From: JAZNQL01 sp045531205
Lineage (GTDB): Bacteria > Bacillota > Clostridia > UMGS1883 > UMGS1540
NCBI GenBank assembly: GCA_045531205.1
Contig: JAZSDN010000031.1
Coordinates: 1 to 53,728, forward strand
Direction: 5' to 3'
Length of the DNA: 53,728 nucleotides
The notes below the pieces were generated by a model that was not told the DNA's origin, ran no database searches, and was given only the letters and a program-made list of their open reading frames with translations. Shown piece by piece: positions 8,188 through 15,957 of the stretch. A program made the position numbers and the translations under genes. Position 1 is the first letter of the stretch. Each line of letters begins with the position of its first letter.

Positions 8188-8217
8188 ATTATACACCAAA
8201 AGAACAATATTATGCAA
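8188..8217 (-). promoter_or_regulatory. Promoter of the structured RNA
   Basis: On the minus strand TTGCAT (8217-8212) and TATAAT (8193-8188) are separated by 18 bp. The seventh base after the -10 box is G8181, exactly the first base of the RNA closing stem. Confidence 0.7.
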
Positions 8218-8249
8218 TAGTTTTAAACAAAAAAATAAAATGAAAATAT

Positions 8250-8282
8250 ATTGTAGGGGAGGGCTTCCACGCCCTCCCTATA
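8250..8282 (+). repeat. Dispersed hairpin repeat, copy 1
   Basis: ATTGTAGGG-AGGGC is followed by TTCCAC and the inverted arm GCCCTCCC, then TATA. The perfect 8-bp arms are 8257-8264 and 8271-8278. A clearly related copy lies at 15891-15922 in the opposite orientation. It resembles REP-like short repeats that open with TTGTAGGG in Clostridia genomes. Confidence 0.7.
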
Positions 8283-8284
8283 TA

Positions 8285-8312
8285 AAAGCTCCCCAAAACG
8301 GGGAGTTTTTAT
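8285..8312. terminator. Bidirectional terminator hairpin
   Basis: CTCCCC (8289-8294) pairs with GGGGAG (8300-8305). It has an A-run on the left and TTTTT on the right, so it can act in both directions. It lies 24 bases past the stop of the minus-strand hydrolase-like gene and probably ends that transcript. Confidence 0.7.
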
Positions 8313-8335
8313 ATAGCATTTATTTAAGTACAACA

Positions 8336-10396
8336 TCAAAAAATCGAAATATCCTTTGGTGCAACCTTTGCCAAAAATCCTTCCGCAGGGGCATTGGGGT
8401 CAGGTATCTCCATAATATCAAGCTTGGCACCGTCGCCGAGTCCTTTAACCTTTGGAGGCTGTATAAGCTTTGACGGCATAACAGGATATTTGCTTACGTT
8501 TTTAACTTCTATTACTTCCTTTGATGAAAACACCTTTTCACGCAAATACATATCTTTGTTATTAAATACATATATTCTGTAAAGATTTTCACCTGTTTTC
8601 ACTGGCAGAATAAGTGCATCAGAGCGAAATACTGACATCTGAGTAAGGTCAAAAACCATTTTGCACACCTTCATAAATGCATCCGAAACACCTGCATATG
8701 GCATCGGTGTGAGGAAAAACGGATGGTCATACCAATCTTTAGGTAAGTCTTCATTGTCCTTTACTTTCTCACAACACTCAAACAAAGCATTTATCTGTTT
8801 TTGATTTTCAGAAGAAAGCTTCAGGTTTAATCCGCATATACAAAGCGGGTAGTTTGCACACTTGTCATACACACAAAAATCAAAAGAAGTTTCCTCTTTA
8901 TCAACATACTCTTTAGTTGTAATTATGATAACAGGGGCTTTTTTATATGCAAGAACTGCTTTCTTTTCGCAATCGCTCATAAGGTCAAAATTAGGCACAA
9001 GCAATACACCGTCTAAAGTTGCTATATCCTCAATTCTTGCAGCTGCCCCTATTGATACACCAAAGTTTCTTAGTCTGTATGTAATTTCATTAGTTGACAG
9101 ACGTCTTGTTCTTATATACTCATCTATAGCATTATGCAGCTCGTTATCAGACCATATTACTGTAGCAGCGTCGATACTTTCAGGATTCAACGAAAATGCT
9201 ACCTCTTCTCTTTCGCCAATCCAGTCCCATTCCTCTCTTAATATACCATCGCCTAAGGTTACCATAAATCCATTGGTGCTGTTGTAATAGTTATTTCCCT
9301 GTCGTCTGAACAAAGCACCTGAGTAGTATATTACTCTCTCTGCACGGCATGGGTTATGATGGATTATATCCCATCCTTCTGTAACATCCTTAACTCCCAA
9401 AAGGTTTTGCAAGCTTTTTCCGGGTGAATATACTGACATCATTTGCATAGAAGTCATAAGGCGGTGGAAGCAATCTCCTACTCCATCAAGCAATTCAATT
9501 CCTTCTGTAGAAGTTTCTGCAAGGAATCTATCCACACCTGCATTATAAAGTCTCTTATAGTCAATACCATAACGATATATTGCCTCAAAAGGATCCGAGG
9601 TCCACGCATTAACTATCAGCACTTTTTTGCCGTACTCATGAAAAGCATCACAAACCTTCTTCCAAAAGCTTTCCCATCTCCATGAGTAGAAATCAATCCA
9701 TTCTTTTCTTAGCTCGCCCCAGATATATTTTTGTCTGTTTTCAATATCTTCCTGTTCATCAAATCCAAGTCTTGATGCTATATCATCAGGGTATTTTACG
9801 TCTTTATTATAGCTTGCAAATTGTTCTAACATATCTGCGGAAAAATCGCCGTTTGAAATAGAGTGCTCAGGCGGGCAAAAAAAGTCTGCTATCTGAATTC
9901 CGGCAAAACCATAATCATTCATTACAGCAACAGCTTTTTTTACAAAAAAGTCTTCATAATATGTGCCGTCCTTGAATCTTTTAAGGACATTAAGATTCAT
10001 TCTGCCGTTTACACCAAAGGATGTAAGTTCTCTGTGGTCCTCCTGCCACTCACGGTGTCTGCTGCTTTCAAGAAAATCTCCGAATATTGATACATACACA
10101 TCTATACCGCGTTCTTTAAGGAGAGAAACAAGCTTTCTTGTTTCGTAGTTTGTCCATGGCTGTCTCGCACGAAATCCGTTATGAGGTGCACCGTAGTACG
10201 AGCAAAAATCTATATGGAATGTAAACTCCTTGTCCATCCCTTCGTGTTGATTTATAATATCAGGATGACCAATCATAAGATACAAACTCTCAGGCATAAA
10301 GCCGAGTTGTTCAATGTACTCACTAACGCCCAAATCTTCTTTGTCTCTGTCAAAGCCTATCAGGGGCAACCATATCGAATGTTTATTATCCTTCAT
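8336..10396 (-). CDS. Orphan glycoside-hydrolase-like TIM-barrel protein
   Basis: The 686-residue protein is not confidently assigned. The ATG at 10396 is preferred over a start 15 codons upstream because AAAGGCGG lies before it. It has no signal peptide, so it is probably cytoplasmic. The first 350 residues read like an alternating beta/alpha barrel: repeated hydrophobic strands (VYVSIFGDF, FAGIQIADFF, KVLIVNAW, VDRFLAETSTEG) end in acidic or aromatic residues, as in glycoside hydrolases. Candidate catalytic carboxylates are Asp in QIADFF and Glu in LAETS. The middle (VLLVPNFDLMSDCEKKAV) resembles the amidotransferase-like domain that follows the barrel in beta-galactosidase-like enzymes. 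It has its own promoter and terminator and no sugar transporter nearby. Confidence 0.55.
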   Translation of the reverse strand: MKDNKHSIWLPLIGFDRDKEDLGVSEYIEQLGFMPESLYLMIGHPDIINQHEGMDKEFTFHIDFCSYYGAPHNGFRARQPWTNYETRKLVSLLKERGIDVYVSIFGDFLESSRHREWQEDHRELTSFGVNGRMNLNVLKRFKDGTYYEDFFVKKAVAVMNDYGFAGIQIADFFCPPEHSISNGDFSADMLEQFASYNKDVKYPDDIASRLGFDEQEDIENRQKYIWGELRKEWIDFYSWRWESFWKKVCDAFHEYGKKVLIVNAWTSDPFEAIYRYGIDYKRLYNAGVDRFLAETSTEGIELLDGVGDCFHRLMTSMQMMSVYSPGKSLQNLLGVKDVTEGWDIIHHNPCRAERVIYYSGALFRRQGNNYYNSTNGFMVTLGDGILREEWDWIGEREEVAFSLNPESIDAATVIWSDNELHNAIDEYIRTRRLSTNEITYRLRNFGVSIGAAARIEDIATLDGVLLVPNFDLMSDCEKKAVLAYKKAPVIIITTKEYVDKEETSFDFCVYDKCANYPLCICGLNLKLSSENQKQINALFECCEKVKDNEDLPKDWYDHPFFLTPMPYAGVSDAFMKVCKMVFDLTQMSVFRSDALILPVKTGENLYRIYVFNNKDMYLREKVFSSKEVIEVKNVSKYPVMPSKLIQPPKVKGLGDGAKLDIMEIPDPNAPAEGFLAKVAPKDISIF

Positions 10397-10429
10397 ATAC
10401 AAAACCGCCTTTAAAATCAATATATTTAA

Positions 10430-10458
10430 AATATAACACAAAAATCTTTTGCGTTCAA
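10430..10458 (-). promoter_or_regulatory. Promoter of the hydrolase-like gene
   Basis: On the minus strand TTGAAC (10458-10453) and TATATT (10435-10430) are 17 bp apart, about 34 bases before the chosen start codon. Confidence 0.65.
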
Positions 10459-10508
10459 TAGAATATCAAAAGCGTGGAATATTTCGGTAGTGATTTTTAA
10501 TATTTAGG

Positions 10509-10539
10509 CAAAAAAGCCCTGTGCATTTCTGCACAGGGC
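10509..10539 (-). terminator. Terminator after nifJ
   Basis: GCCCTGTGCA and TGCACAGGGC (10516-10525 and 10530-10539) form a perfect 10-bp stem with a four-base loop, followed on the minus strand by a T-run. It lies 14 bases past the nifJ stop. Confidence 0.9.
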
Positions 10540-10553
10540 CAAGCATGTTTATT

Positions 10554-13500
10554 TTATTCAAATAACTTGCTGTACTTTGTCCAATGTTCGTATTTTGCTT
10601 TTGCCTGAGCTTCTGCTTCTGCAAAGAGCTCTTCAGCCTTTTCGGGGAACTTACGAGCAAGTGAGCTGTAACGAACTTCGTTCATTATAAAGTCACGGTA
10701 TTCAGCACTTGGAGCTTTGGAATCCATCATGAAGGGGTTCTTTCCTTCCGCTACGTTTCTTGGGTCGAAACGGAATGTATGCCAGTAACCAGCTAATACA
10801 GCGTTCTTTATAATCTTCTGTGTATCTGTCATACCGCCCTTGATACCGTGGTTGATACAGGGAGCATAACCGATAATAAGTGAAGGACCGTTGTAGCTTT
10901 CAGCTTCTTTAATAGCTTTAACTGTCTGTGCCATATCGTAGCCAAGTGCAACCTGTGCTACATATACATAGCCGTAGGACATAGCAATTTCTGCAAGGTT
11001 CTTCTTTCTGATGGGCTTACCGCCAGCAGCAAACTGTGCAACTGCACCTGTAGGTGTTGATTTTGAAGCCTGACCGCCTGTGTTTGAGTAAACTTCGGTA
11101 TCAAATACCATAACATTTACATCTTCACCTGATGCGAGAACATGGTCAAGACCGCCAAAGCCGATATCGTATGCCCAACCGTCACCACCAAAGATCCAAA
11201 CAGCTTTCTTTGAAAGGTATTCGCGGTATTTCAAAATTTCCTGAGCCTTGTCGCTGCCGCATTTTTCAAGTGCAGCAATTAAAGCTTCTGTAGCAGCGCC
11301 GTTAGCAGCACCATCATTGTAGGTTTCTTTCCAAGCGTTTCTTGCTTCAACAATAGCTTCGCAGTCTAAAGCGTCAATCTGCTGTGCAAGTCTTTCACGA
11401 AGTCTTGTAGCAGCAAGTGACATACCAAGACCATGTTCAGCATTGTCTTCAAACAGTGAGTTTGCCCAAGCAGGACCGTGTCCCTTGTGGTTTACTGTGT
11501 AAGGTGTTGAAGGAGCAGAGCCACCCCAGATTGATGAACAACCTGTAGCATTTGAGATATAAGCTCTGTCGCCGCAAATCTGTGTAATAAGTTTAGCGTA
11601 AGGTGTTTCGCCACAACCTGCACAAGCACCCGAGAATTCAAGGAGGGGCTGGTGGAACTGGCTGTTCTTAACGTTTAAGGGAGCTGCTAAAACATCTTCC
11701 TTAGGAGCAACCTTGGAAACTGCATAGTCAAAGTTTGCCTGTTCAGCAAGCTGTGAATCGATAGGCTTCATAACAAGAGCTTTTTCCTTTGCAGGACAAA
11801 CGTTAGCACAGTTACCGCAACCGCTACAGTCAAGTACTGTAACTGTAATACCGAACTGATAATTTTCAAAGCCCTTACCTGTCATCTTCTTAAGCTTCAT
11901 GCCTTCAGGAGCATTAGCAGCTTCAGCTTCGTTCATAACAACGGGTCTGATAGCAGCGTGAGGACAAACTATTGAACACTGGTTACACTGGATACAGTTT
12001 TCAGGAATCCAAACAGGAACGTCAACAGCGATACCTCTCTTTTCGTAAGCAGCCATACCCTGGGGAAGGTGACCGTCAATCATGTTCATAAACTTGGATA
12101 CGGGAATCTTATCACCTGTCTGCTTGTTACAGGGTTCTAAGATATCACGAACAAATGCGGGAACATCCTTTTCAGCTTTGGGTTCGTCAACTGCGTTTTT
12201 CCAGTCAGCAGGAACTTTAACTTCTTTGATATTCTTTTCACCTTCAGCAATAGCCTGGTGGTTCATGTTAACAATCTTTTCGCCCTTTGCACCGAAGGAT
12301 TTAACAACAGCGTCCTTCATGTAGCCAACTGCATCTTCAAAAGGAATAACGTTAGCAAGCTTGAAGAAAGCGGACTGCAGAACGATTGAAGTTTTGTTGC
12401 CAAGACCGATTTCCTTTGCAATACCAATAGCGTCTATTGTGTAGAAGGAAATATCGTTTTCAGCAATGTATCTCTTCATAGCTGCGGGGAGTCTCTTTGA
12501 GAGCTCTGCTTCATCCCAAGCACAGTTCAAAAGGAACTTACCGCCGGGAACTAAATCCTGAACCATATCATACTTGTCAACGTAAGAAGGATTGTGGCAA
12601 GCAACAAAGTTAGCTTTGTTTATAAGATATGTTGATTTGATAGGCTTTTTACCAAAACGTAAGTGAGAAACGGTAATACCGCCTGACTTTTTGGAGTCGT
12701 ATGAGAAATAAGCCTGTGCAAAAAGGTCAGTGTGGTCACCGATGATTTTGATGGAGTTTTTGTTAGCACCAACAGTACCGTCGGAGCCAAGACCCCAGAA
12801 CTTACATGAAGTGTTGCCTACAGCTGAAGTATCGGGGTTTTCGCTTCTTGGAAGTGAGAGGTTTGTAACGTCATCTTCGATAGCCAGAGTAAATCCGCGA
12901 ACGGGTTCAGCCTTATCAAGGTTTCTGTAAATTGCGATAACGTCAGCAGGGATAGTGTCTTTTGAACCAAGACCATATCTACCGCCGATAATCTGGGGAG
13001 CATTTGTGTTACCTGCGTAGCAAGCACAAACGTCAAGATATAAAGGTTCACCGATTGAACCGGGTTCTTTAGTTCTGTCAATAACAGCAATCTTCTTACA
13101 TGTAGCAGGAACTGCCTTTAAGAATGCCTCTGTGGGGAAAGGTCTGTAAAGTCTAACCTTAATAAGACCAACCTTTTCGCCCTTTTCCATAAGGTAATCA
13201 ATTGTTTCTTCTATAGTTTCGCAAATTGAACCCATAGCAACGATAACCTTTTCAGCATCGGGTGCACCGTAGTAGTTTACAAGGCCGTAGTTTGTGCCTA
13301 TTTTAGCGTTAACCTTGTTCATATATTCTTCAACAACAGCGGGGATAGCATTGTAAGCTGAGTTACAAGCTTCTCTGTTCTGGAAGAAGATGTCAGGATT
13401 CTGAGCACTACCGCGTAAAACGGGGCGTTCAGGATTCAAAGCGTTCTTTCTGAATGCATCAATAGCATCCATATCAACGAGTTCTTTTAAATCTTCATTG

Positions 13501-14060
13501 TCCCAAACTTCAATTTTATCGATTTCGTGACTTGTTCTGAATCCATCAAAGAAGTGAAGGAAAGGAAGACTTCCTTTAATTGATGCTAAATGAGCAATAG
13601 CACCAAGGTCCATAACTTCCTGAGGGCTGTTTGAACAAAGCATAGCATAACCGGTCTGGCGGCAAGCCATAACGTCAGAATGGTCACCGAAAATGTTGAG
13701 TGCGTGTGAAGCAACACATCTTGCACTAACGTGGATAACGCCGGGGAGCATTTCACCTGCTATTTTGTACATATTGGGTATCATAAGAAGAAGACCCTGT
13801 GAAGCTGTGTAGGTTGTGGTCAAAGCACCTGCTGCGAGTGAGCCGTGAACAGCACCTGCTGCACCTGCTTCTGACTGCATTTCACAAACCTTAACAGTTT
13901 GTCCAAAAATGTTTTTTCTGTCTGCAACTGCCCATTCGTCAGTTACTTCTGCCATAACTGAAGAAGGGGTAATGGGGTAAATAGCTGCAACATCTGTAAA
14001 CGCATAGGAAGCCCATGCAGCAGCGTTGTTACCGTCCATTGTCTTCATTTTTCTTGCCAT
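10554..14060 (-). CDS. nifJ: Pyruvate:ferredoxin (flavodoxin) oxidoreductase
   Basis: PFOR oxidises pyruvate with CoA to acetyl-CoA and CO2, reducing ferredoxin, which feeds the Rnf complex at the left of this window. The 1168-residue single chain is full length. It has an N-terminal domain with AAIYPITPSS (about 25-34) and a central gamma domain. A 2x[4Fe-4S] ferredoxin insert carries CIQCNQCSIVCP and CSGCGNCANVCP (about 690-760). The C-terminal thiamine diphosphate domain includes GACAGCGETPYAK and FGGDGWAYDIG. AAGGAGGT precedes the ATG. Codon choice (many GCT, GTT, CGT, TTC) resembles gap and differs from neighbours, fitting high expression. It is monocistronic, with its own consensus promoter and terminator. 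Confidence 0.97.
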   Translation of the reverse strand: MARKMKTMDGNNAAAWASYAFTDVAAIYPITPSSVMAEVTDEWAVADRKNIFGQTVKVCEMQSEAGAAGAVHGSLAAGALTTTYTASQGLLLMIPNMYKIAGEMLPGVIHVSARCVASHALNIFGDHSDVMACRQTGYAMLCSNSPQEVMDLGAIAHLASIKGSLPFLHFFDGFRTSHEIDKIEVWDNEDLKELVDMDAIDAFRKNALNPERPVLRGSAQNPDIFFQNREACNSAYNAIPAVVEEYMNKVNAKIGTNYGLVNYYGAPDAEKVIVAMGSICETIEETIDYLMEKGEKVGLIKVRLYRPFPTEAFLKAVPATCKKIAVIDRTKEPGSIGEPLYLDVCACYAGNTNAPQIIGGRYGLGSKDTIPADVIAIYRNLDKAEPVRGFTLAIEDDVTNLSLPRSENPDTSAVGNTSCKFWGLGSDGTVGANKNSIKIIGDHTDLFAQAYFSYDSKKSGGITVSHLRFGKKPIKSTYLINKANFVACHNPSYVDKYDMVQDLVPGGKFLLNCAWDEAELSKRLPAAMKRYIAENDISFYTIDAIGIAKEIGLGNKTSIVLQSAFFKLANVIPFEDAVGYMKDAVVKSFGAKGEKIVNMNHQAIAEGEKNIKEVKVPADWKNAVDEPKAEKDVPAFVRDILEPCNKQTGDKIPVSKFMNMIDGHLPQGMAAYEKRGIAVDVPVWIPENCIQCNQCSIVCPHAAIRPVVMNEAEAANAPEGMKLKKMTGKGFENYQFGITVTVLDCSGCGNCANVCPAKEKALVMKPIDSQLAEQANFDYAVSKVAPKEDVLAAPLNVKNSQFHQPLLEFSGACAGCGETPYAKLITQICGDRAYISNATGCSSIWGGSAPSTPYTVNHKGHGPAWANSLFEDNAEHGLGMSLAATRLRERLAQQIDALDCEAIVEARNAWKETYNDGAANGAATEALIAALEKCGSDKAQEILKYREYLSKKAVWIFGGDGWAYDIGFGGLDHVLASGEDVNVMVFDTEVYSNTGGQASKSTPTGAVAQFAAGGKPIRKKNLAEIAMSYGYVYVAQVALGYDMAQTVKAIKEAESYNGPSLIIGYAPCINHGIKGGMTDTQKIIKNAVLAGYWHTFRFDPRNVAEGKNPFMMDSKAPSAEYRDFIMNEVRYSSLARKFPEKAEELFAEAEAQAKAKYEHWTKYSKLFE

Positions 14061-14103
14061 AGAACATACCTCCTTAAAATATTAAGAAAACATATAAATA
14101 TAG

Positions 14104-14126
14104 ATAATGTAATCTAACTACATTAT
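14104..14126. promoter_or_regulatory. Operator-like palindrome at the nifJ start site
   Basis: ATAATGTA (14104-14111) and TACATTAT (14119-14126) are perfect 8-base inverted arms separated by seven bases. The site runs from the last bases of the nifJ -10 box across the expected start of transcription, a classic repressor position. It does not match the Rex site consensus. A 5' mRNA hairpin is the alternative reading. Confidence 0.5.
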
Positions 14127-14153
14127 TATATCAACAAAAGTATGTAATGTCAA
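14125..14153 (-). promoter_or_regulatory. nifJ promoter, consensus
   Basis: On the minus strand TTGACA (14153-14148) and TATAAT (14130-14125) with a 17-bp spacer are a perfect match to the housekeeping sigma consensus. The 5' leader would be about 58 bases. Confidence 0.85.
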
Positions 14154-14169
14154 TATTAAAAAGAGACAA

Positions 14170-14204
14170 AATAACAAAATATCCGCCCCTTATTTTGGGC
14201 GGAT
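14170..14204 (-). terminator. Terminator after ytxC
   Basis: ATCCGCCC (14181-14188) and GGGCGGAT (14197-14204) form a perfect 8-bp stem. On the minus strand it is followed by the T-rich run ATTTTGTTATTTT. Confidence 0.8.
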
Positions 14205-14211
14205 AAACAAT

Positions 14212-14976
14212 TTATTCACATTCGGGACAACCTTCGCAAAAAATAACTCTGTCAGTAAAAATAAGCGAAAGAGTTTTCAAAAATTCCGACGGAATAAAAA
14301 TTTTTTTGTGTATAATAATATTTTTTGGAGCAACAGTTATAAGCGAGCTTAAAAGAATATCCTCTGCTGTTATATCATAGCTTGGAATAATATCACTGCA
14401 GAATTCTGTTATATCGGTCATATTTTTGTTCAAAATTCTGTACTCTGTGTCACGTGGAATAATATGAACAATTTCCTCGCCGGGAGATTGAATATCTATA
14501 AAGTATTTTAAAAGATTTATAAATTCGTCATATTCGTTTTCGGCAACATAGCGGTCAACGGCAATGTCAACAACATTTTTTAAAGAATTTTTATAGTCCT
14601 TAAGTCTGAATTTTACAAATCCGTCAAGAACAAGATTATCAGAACTTGCAAGATATTCGGAAAGCTTTTGTTCAATGTCATAATTTTTTTTAGACATTTC
14701 GTCTGCAAAGCTCTGTGCGTGCATCAGTATTTTTTTCTGCTGTTCCTTTGAAAAGCTTTTACAGTTTGTTTTAACTATATCCGAAAGCAAATTTTTCTCG
14801 TAGTTTTCTATAATAATATCGGGAAGACTTTTTGAAAGACATTCCTTAACCCGACACATTTTATCGGTGCTGCAGGTGAAAGTAATGCCATAAGGTTCTC
14901 TTTGTATTAAAACTCCCTCAAGAGGAGGCAGAACCTTAAAAAGTCTTTCTTCATCTGCAGTGACAGATAAACGCAT
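14212..14976 (-). CDS. ytxC: Sporulation protein YtxC-like
   Basis: This is a 254-residue soluble protein of the YtxC-like family. Members are associated with sporulation in Bacillus and Clostridia, but the molecular role is not established. The recognisable signature is LDGFVKFRLKDYKNSLKNVV, followed by VDRYVAENEYDEFINLLKYF. The C-terminus ends in a CEGCPEC cysteine cluster. The ATG at 14976 is chosen because GGGAGGTG lies six bases before it; a GTG nine bases upstream falls inside that ribosome binding site. It is the second gene of a pair with the DUF6873-like gene, 33 bases apart. Confidence 0.7.
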   Translation of the reverse strand: MRLSVTADEERLFKVLPPLEGVLIQREPYGITFTCSTDKMCRVKECLSKSLPDIIIENYEKNLLSDIVKTNCKSFSKEQQKKILMHAQSFADEMSKKNYDIEQKLSEYLASSDNLVLDGFVKFRLKDYKNSLKNVVDIAVDRYVAENEYDEFINLLKYFIDIQSPGEEIVHIIPRDTEYRILNKNMTDITEFCSDIIPSYDITAEDILLSSLITVAPKNIIIHKKIFIPSEFLKTLSLIFTDRVIFCEGCPECE

Positions 14977-15009
14977 AAAGAGCACCTCCCGGATAATATT
15001 ATGCTCAAA

Positions 15010-15696
15010 TTAAAAAACAGTATTCTGTAATATCGAGCCAATATCATAAAGCGAGTTTTGGTGGCCTTCAATAATATTTACGCCGTGAGATTTAATAAAA
15101 TCATAAATTTTTGCGCCGTCAGGATGCAACGAAAGACTGCCTGTAAAAAACACGGTTTTTTCGTCTGTTATACCGCACGTACCGCCTATAAAACCGTAGT
15201 TAAAGCCTGGCAGTTCAATAAATCCGCTCTGGCATAAAAGAGCATCCGCACCTGCAATTTTTACAGCACTGAAAATGCCTGTATCAGAGGTTATAACAGC
15301 ATTTTCCGAGATTATAGCGGCAGAACATTTAGTATACCCCTGATTTACGTGTACAAGAGGAATATTATTTTTTTCAAAATATTCTTTTGCCACAGGGTCA
15401 GTAAAACGGGTATTATGAAAAGCAATTCCAAAAACTCTTGCTATATTATATGCCGAGTGCTCCTCGTAGGTACTGCCAAGAGAAGAAAAACCCTTTATAA
15501 TATTTATATCGGGCAGCATTTTTTTGTAGTAGTCAAAACATTCAGGACAAACTAAAAGTGTGTCACTGCTTAAAAAATGAGCCTGAAGGTCTGCATGGTA
15601 CTCAAGTCCTTTTGGTAAAGACTCAACCGCCATAGTAGGTATTAAATTTTTTAAATTCTGCGTATAGATGGGGGAGGCAATTAAAATAATTTTCAC
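15010..15696 (-). CDS. DUF6873-like (GME fold) protein
   Basis: This 228-residue soluble protein resembles the DUF6873 family, proposed to have a fold related to guanidino-modifying enzymes. Features that fit are the N-terminal KGLEYHADLQAHFLSSDTLLVCPE, the middle VNQGYTKCSAAIISENAVITSDTGIF, and the C-terminal GFIGGTCGITDEKTVFFTGSL with a conserved-looking cysteine. A GTG at 15696 is proposed as start, since AAAGGAG lies directly upstream, although spacing is tight. An upstream TTG-type extension would add 20 residues. It is cotranscribed with ytxC. No catalytic role can be claimed. Confidence 0.55.
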   Translation of the reverse strand: MKIILIASPIYTQNLKNLIPTMAVESLPKGLEYHADLQAHFLSSDTLLVCPECFDYYKKMLPDINIIKGFSSLGSTYEEHSAYNIARVFGIAFHNTRFTDPVAKEYFEKNNIPLVHVNQGYTKCSAAIISENAVITSDTGIFSAVKIAGADALLCQSGFIELPGFNYGFIGGTCGITDEKTVFFTGSLSLHPDGAKIYDFIKSHGVNIIEGHQNSLYDIGSILQNTVF

Positions 15697-15726
15697 AGCT
15701 CCTTTTTTTGGGGGATAGGAAAAAAT

Positions 15727-15827
15727 GTTCAGAATGGACAAACTGAGCAAAAGCAAGGCACAAGCCTTGCTTTTGGTTATCCGAAGCTGTATTTAGATAC
15801 AGCGAGAGGCGAAGTTTGTTCATAGCA
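15727..15827. repeat. Palindrome-rich intergenic element
   Basis: This non-coding stretch between tsaD and the DUF6873-like gene contains a perfect 11-bp inverted repeat, AAAAGCAAGGC/GCCTTGCTTTT (15749-15774), and a 7-bp one, GCTGTAT/ATACAGC (15786-15803). Its ends are weakly inverted: GACAAAC on the left and GTTTGTTC on the right. The first hairpin can terminate transcription either way. It may be a miniature repeat element. A further AT-rich hairpin lies near 15846-15872. Confidence 0.4.
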
Positions 15828-15890
15828 AAAAACATAAATTTTTAAGAAAAAAATCAATTTATTGATTTTTTATCTAATTCCAACAAAACT

Positions 15891-15922
15891 TTATACGGAA
15901 GGACCAAGGCCCTTCCCTACAA
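15891..15922 (-). repeat. Dispersed hairpin repeat, copy 2
   Basis: On the minus strand this reads ATTGTAGGGAAGGGC, a short loop, CCTTCC and GTATA. It aligns along its whole length with the copy at 8250-8282, with compensating changes in both arms (G/C to A/T). Arms are 15897-15902 and 15911-15916. Confidence 0.7.
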
Positions 15923-15957
15923 TGTTTTTTGCGGTCTGGACTTTTTTTACATCCCCT

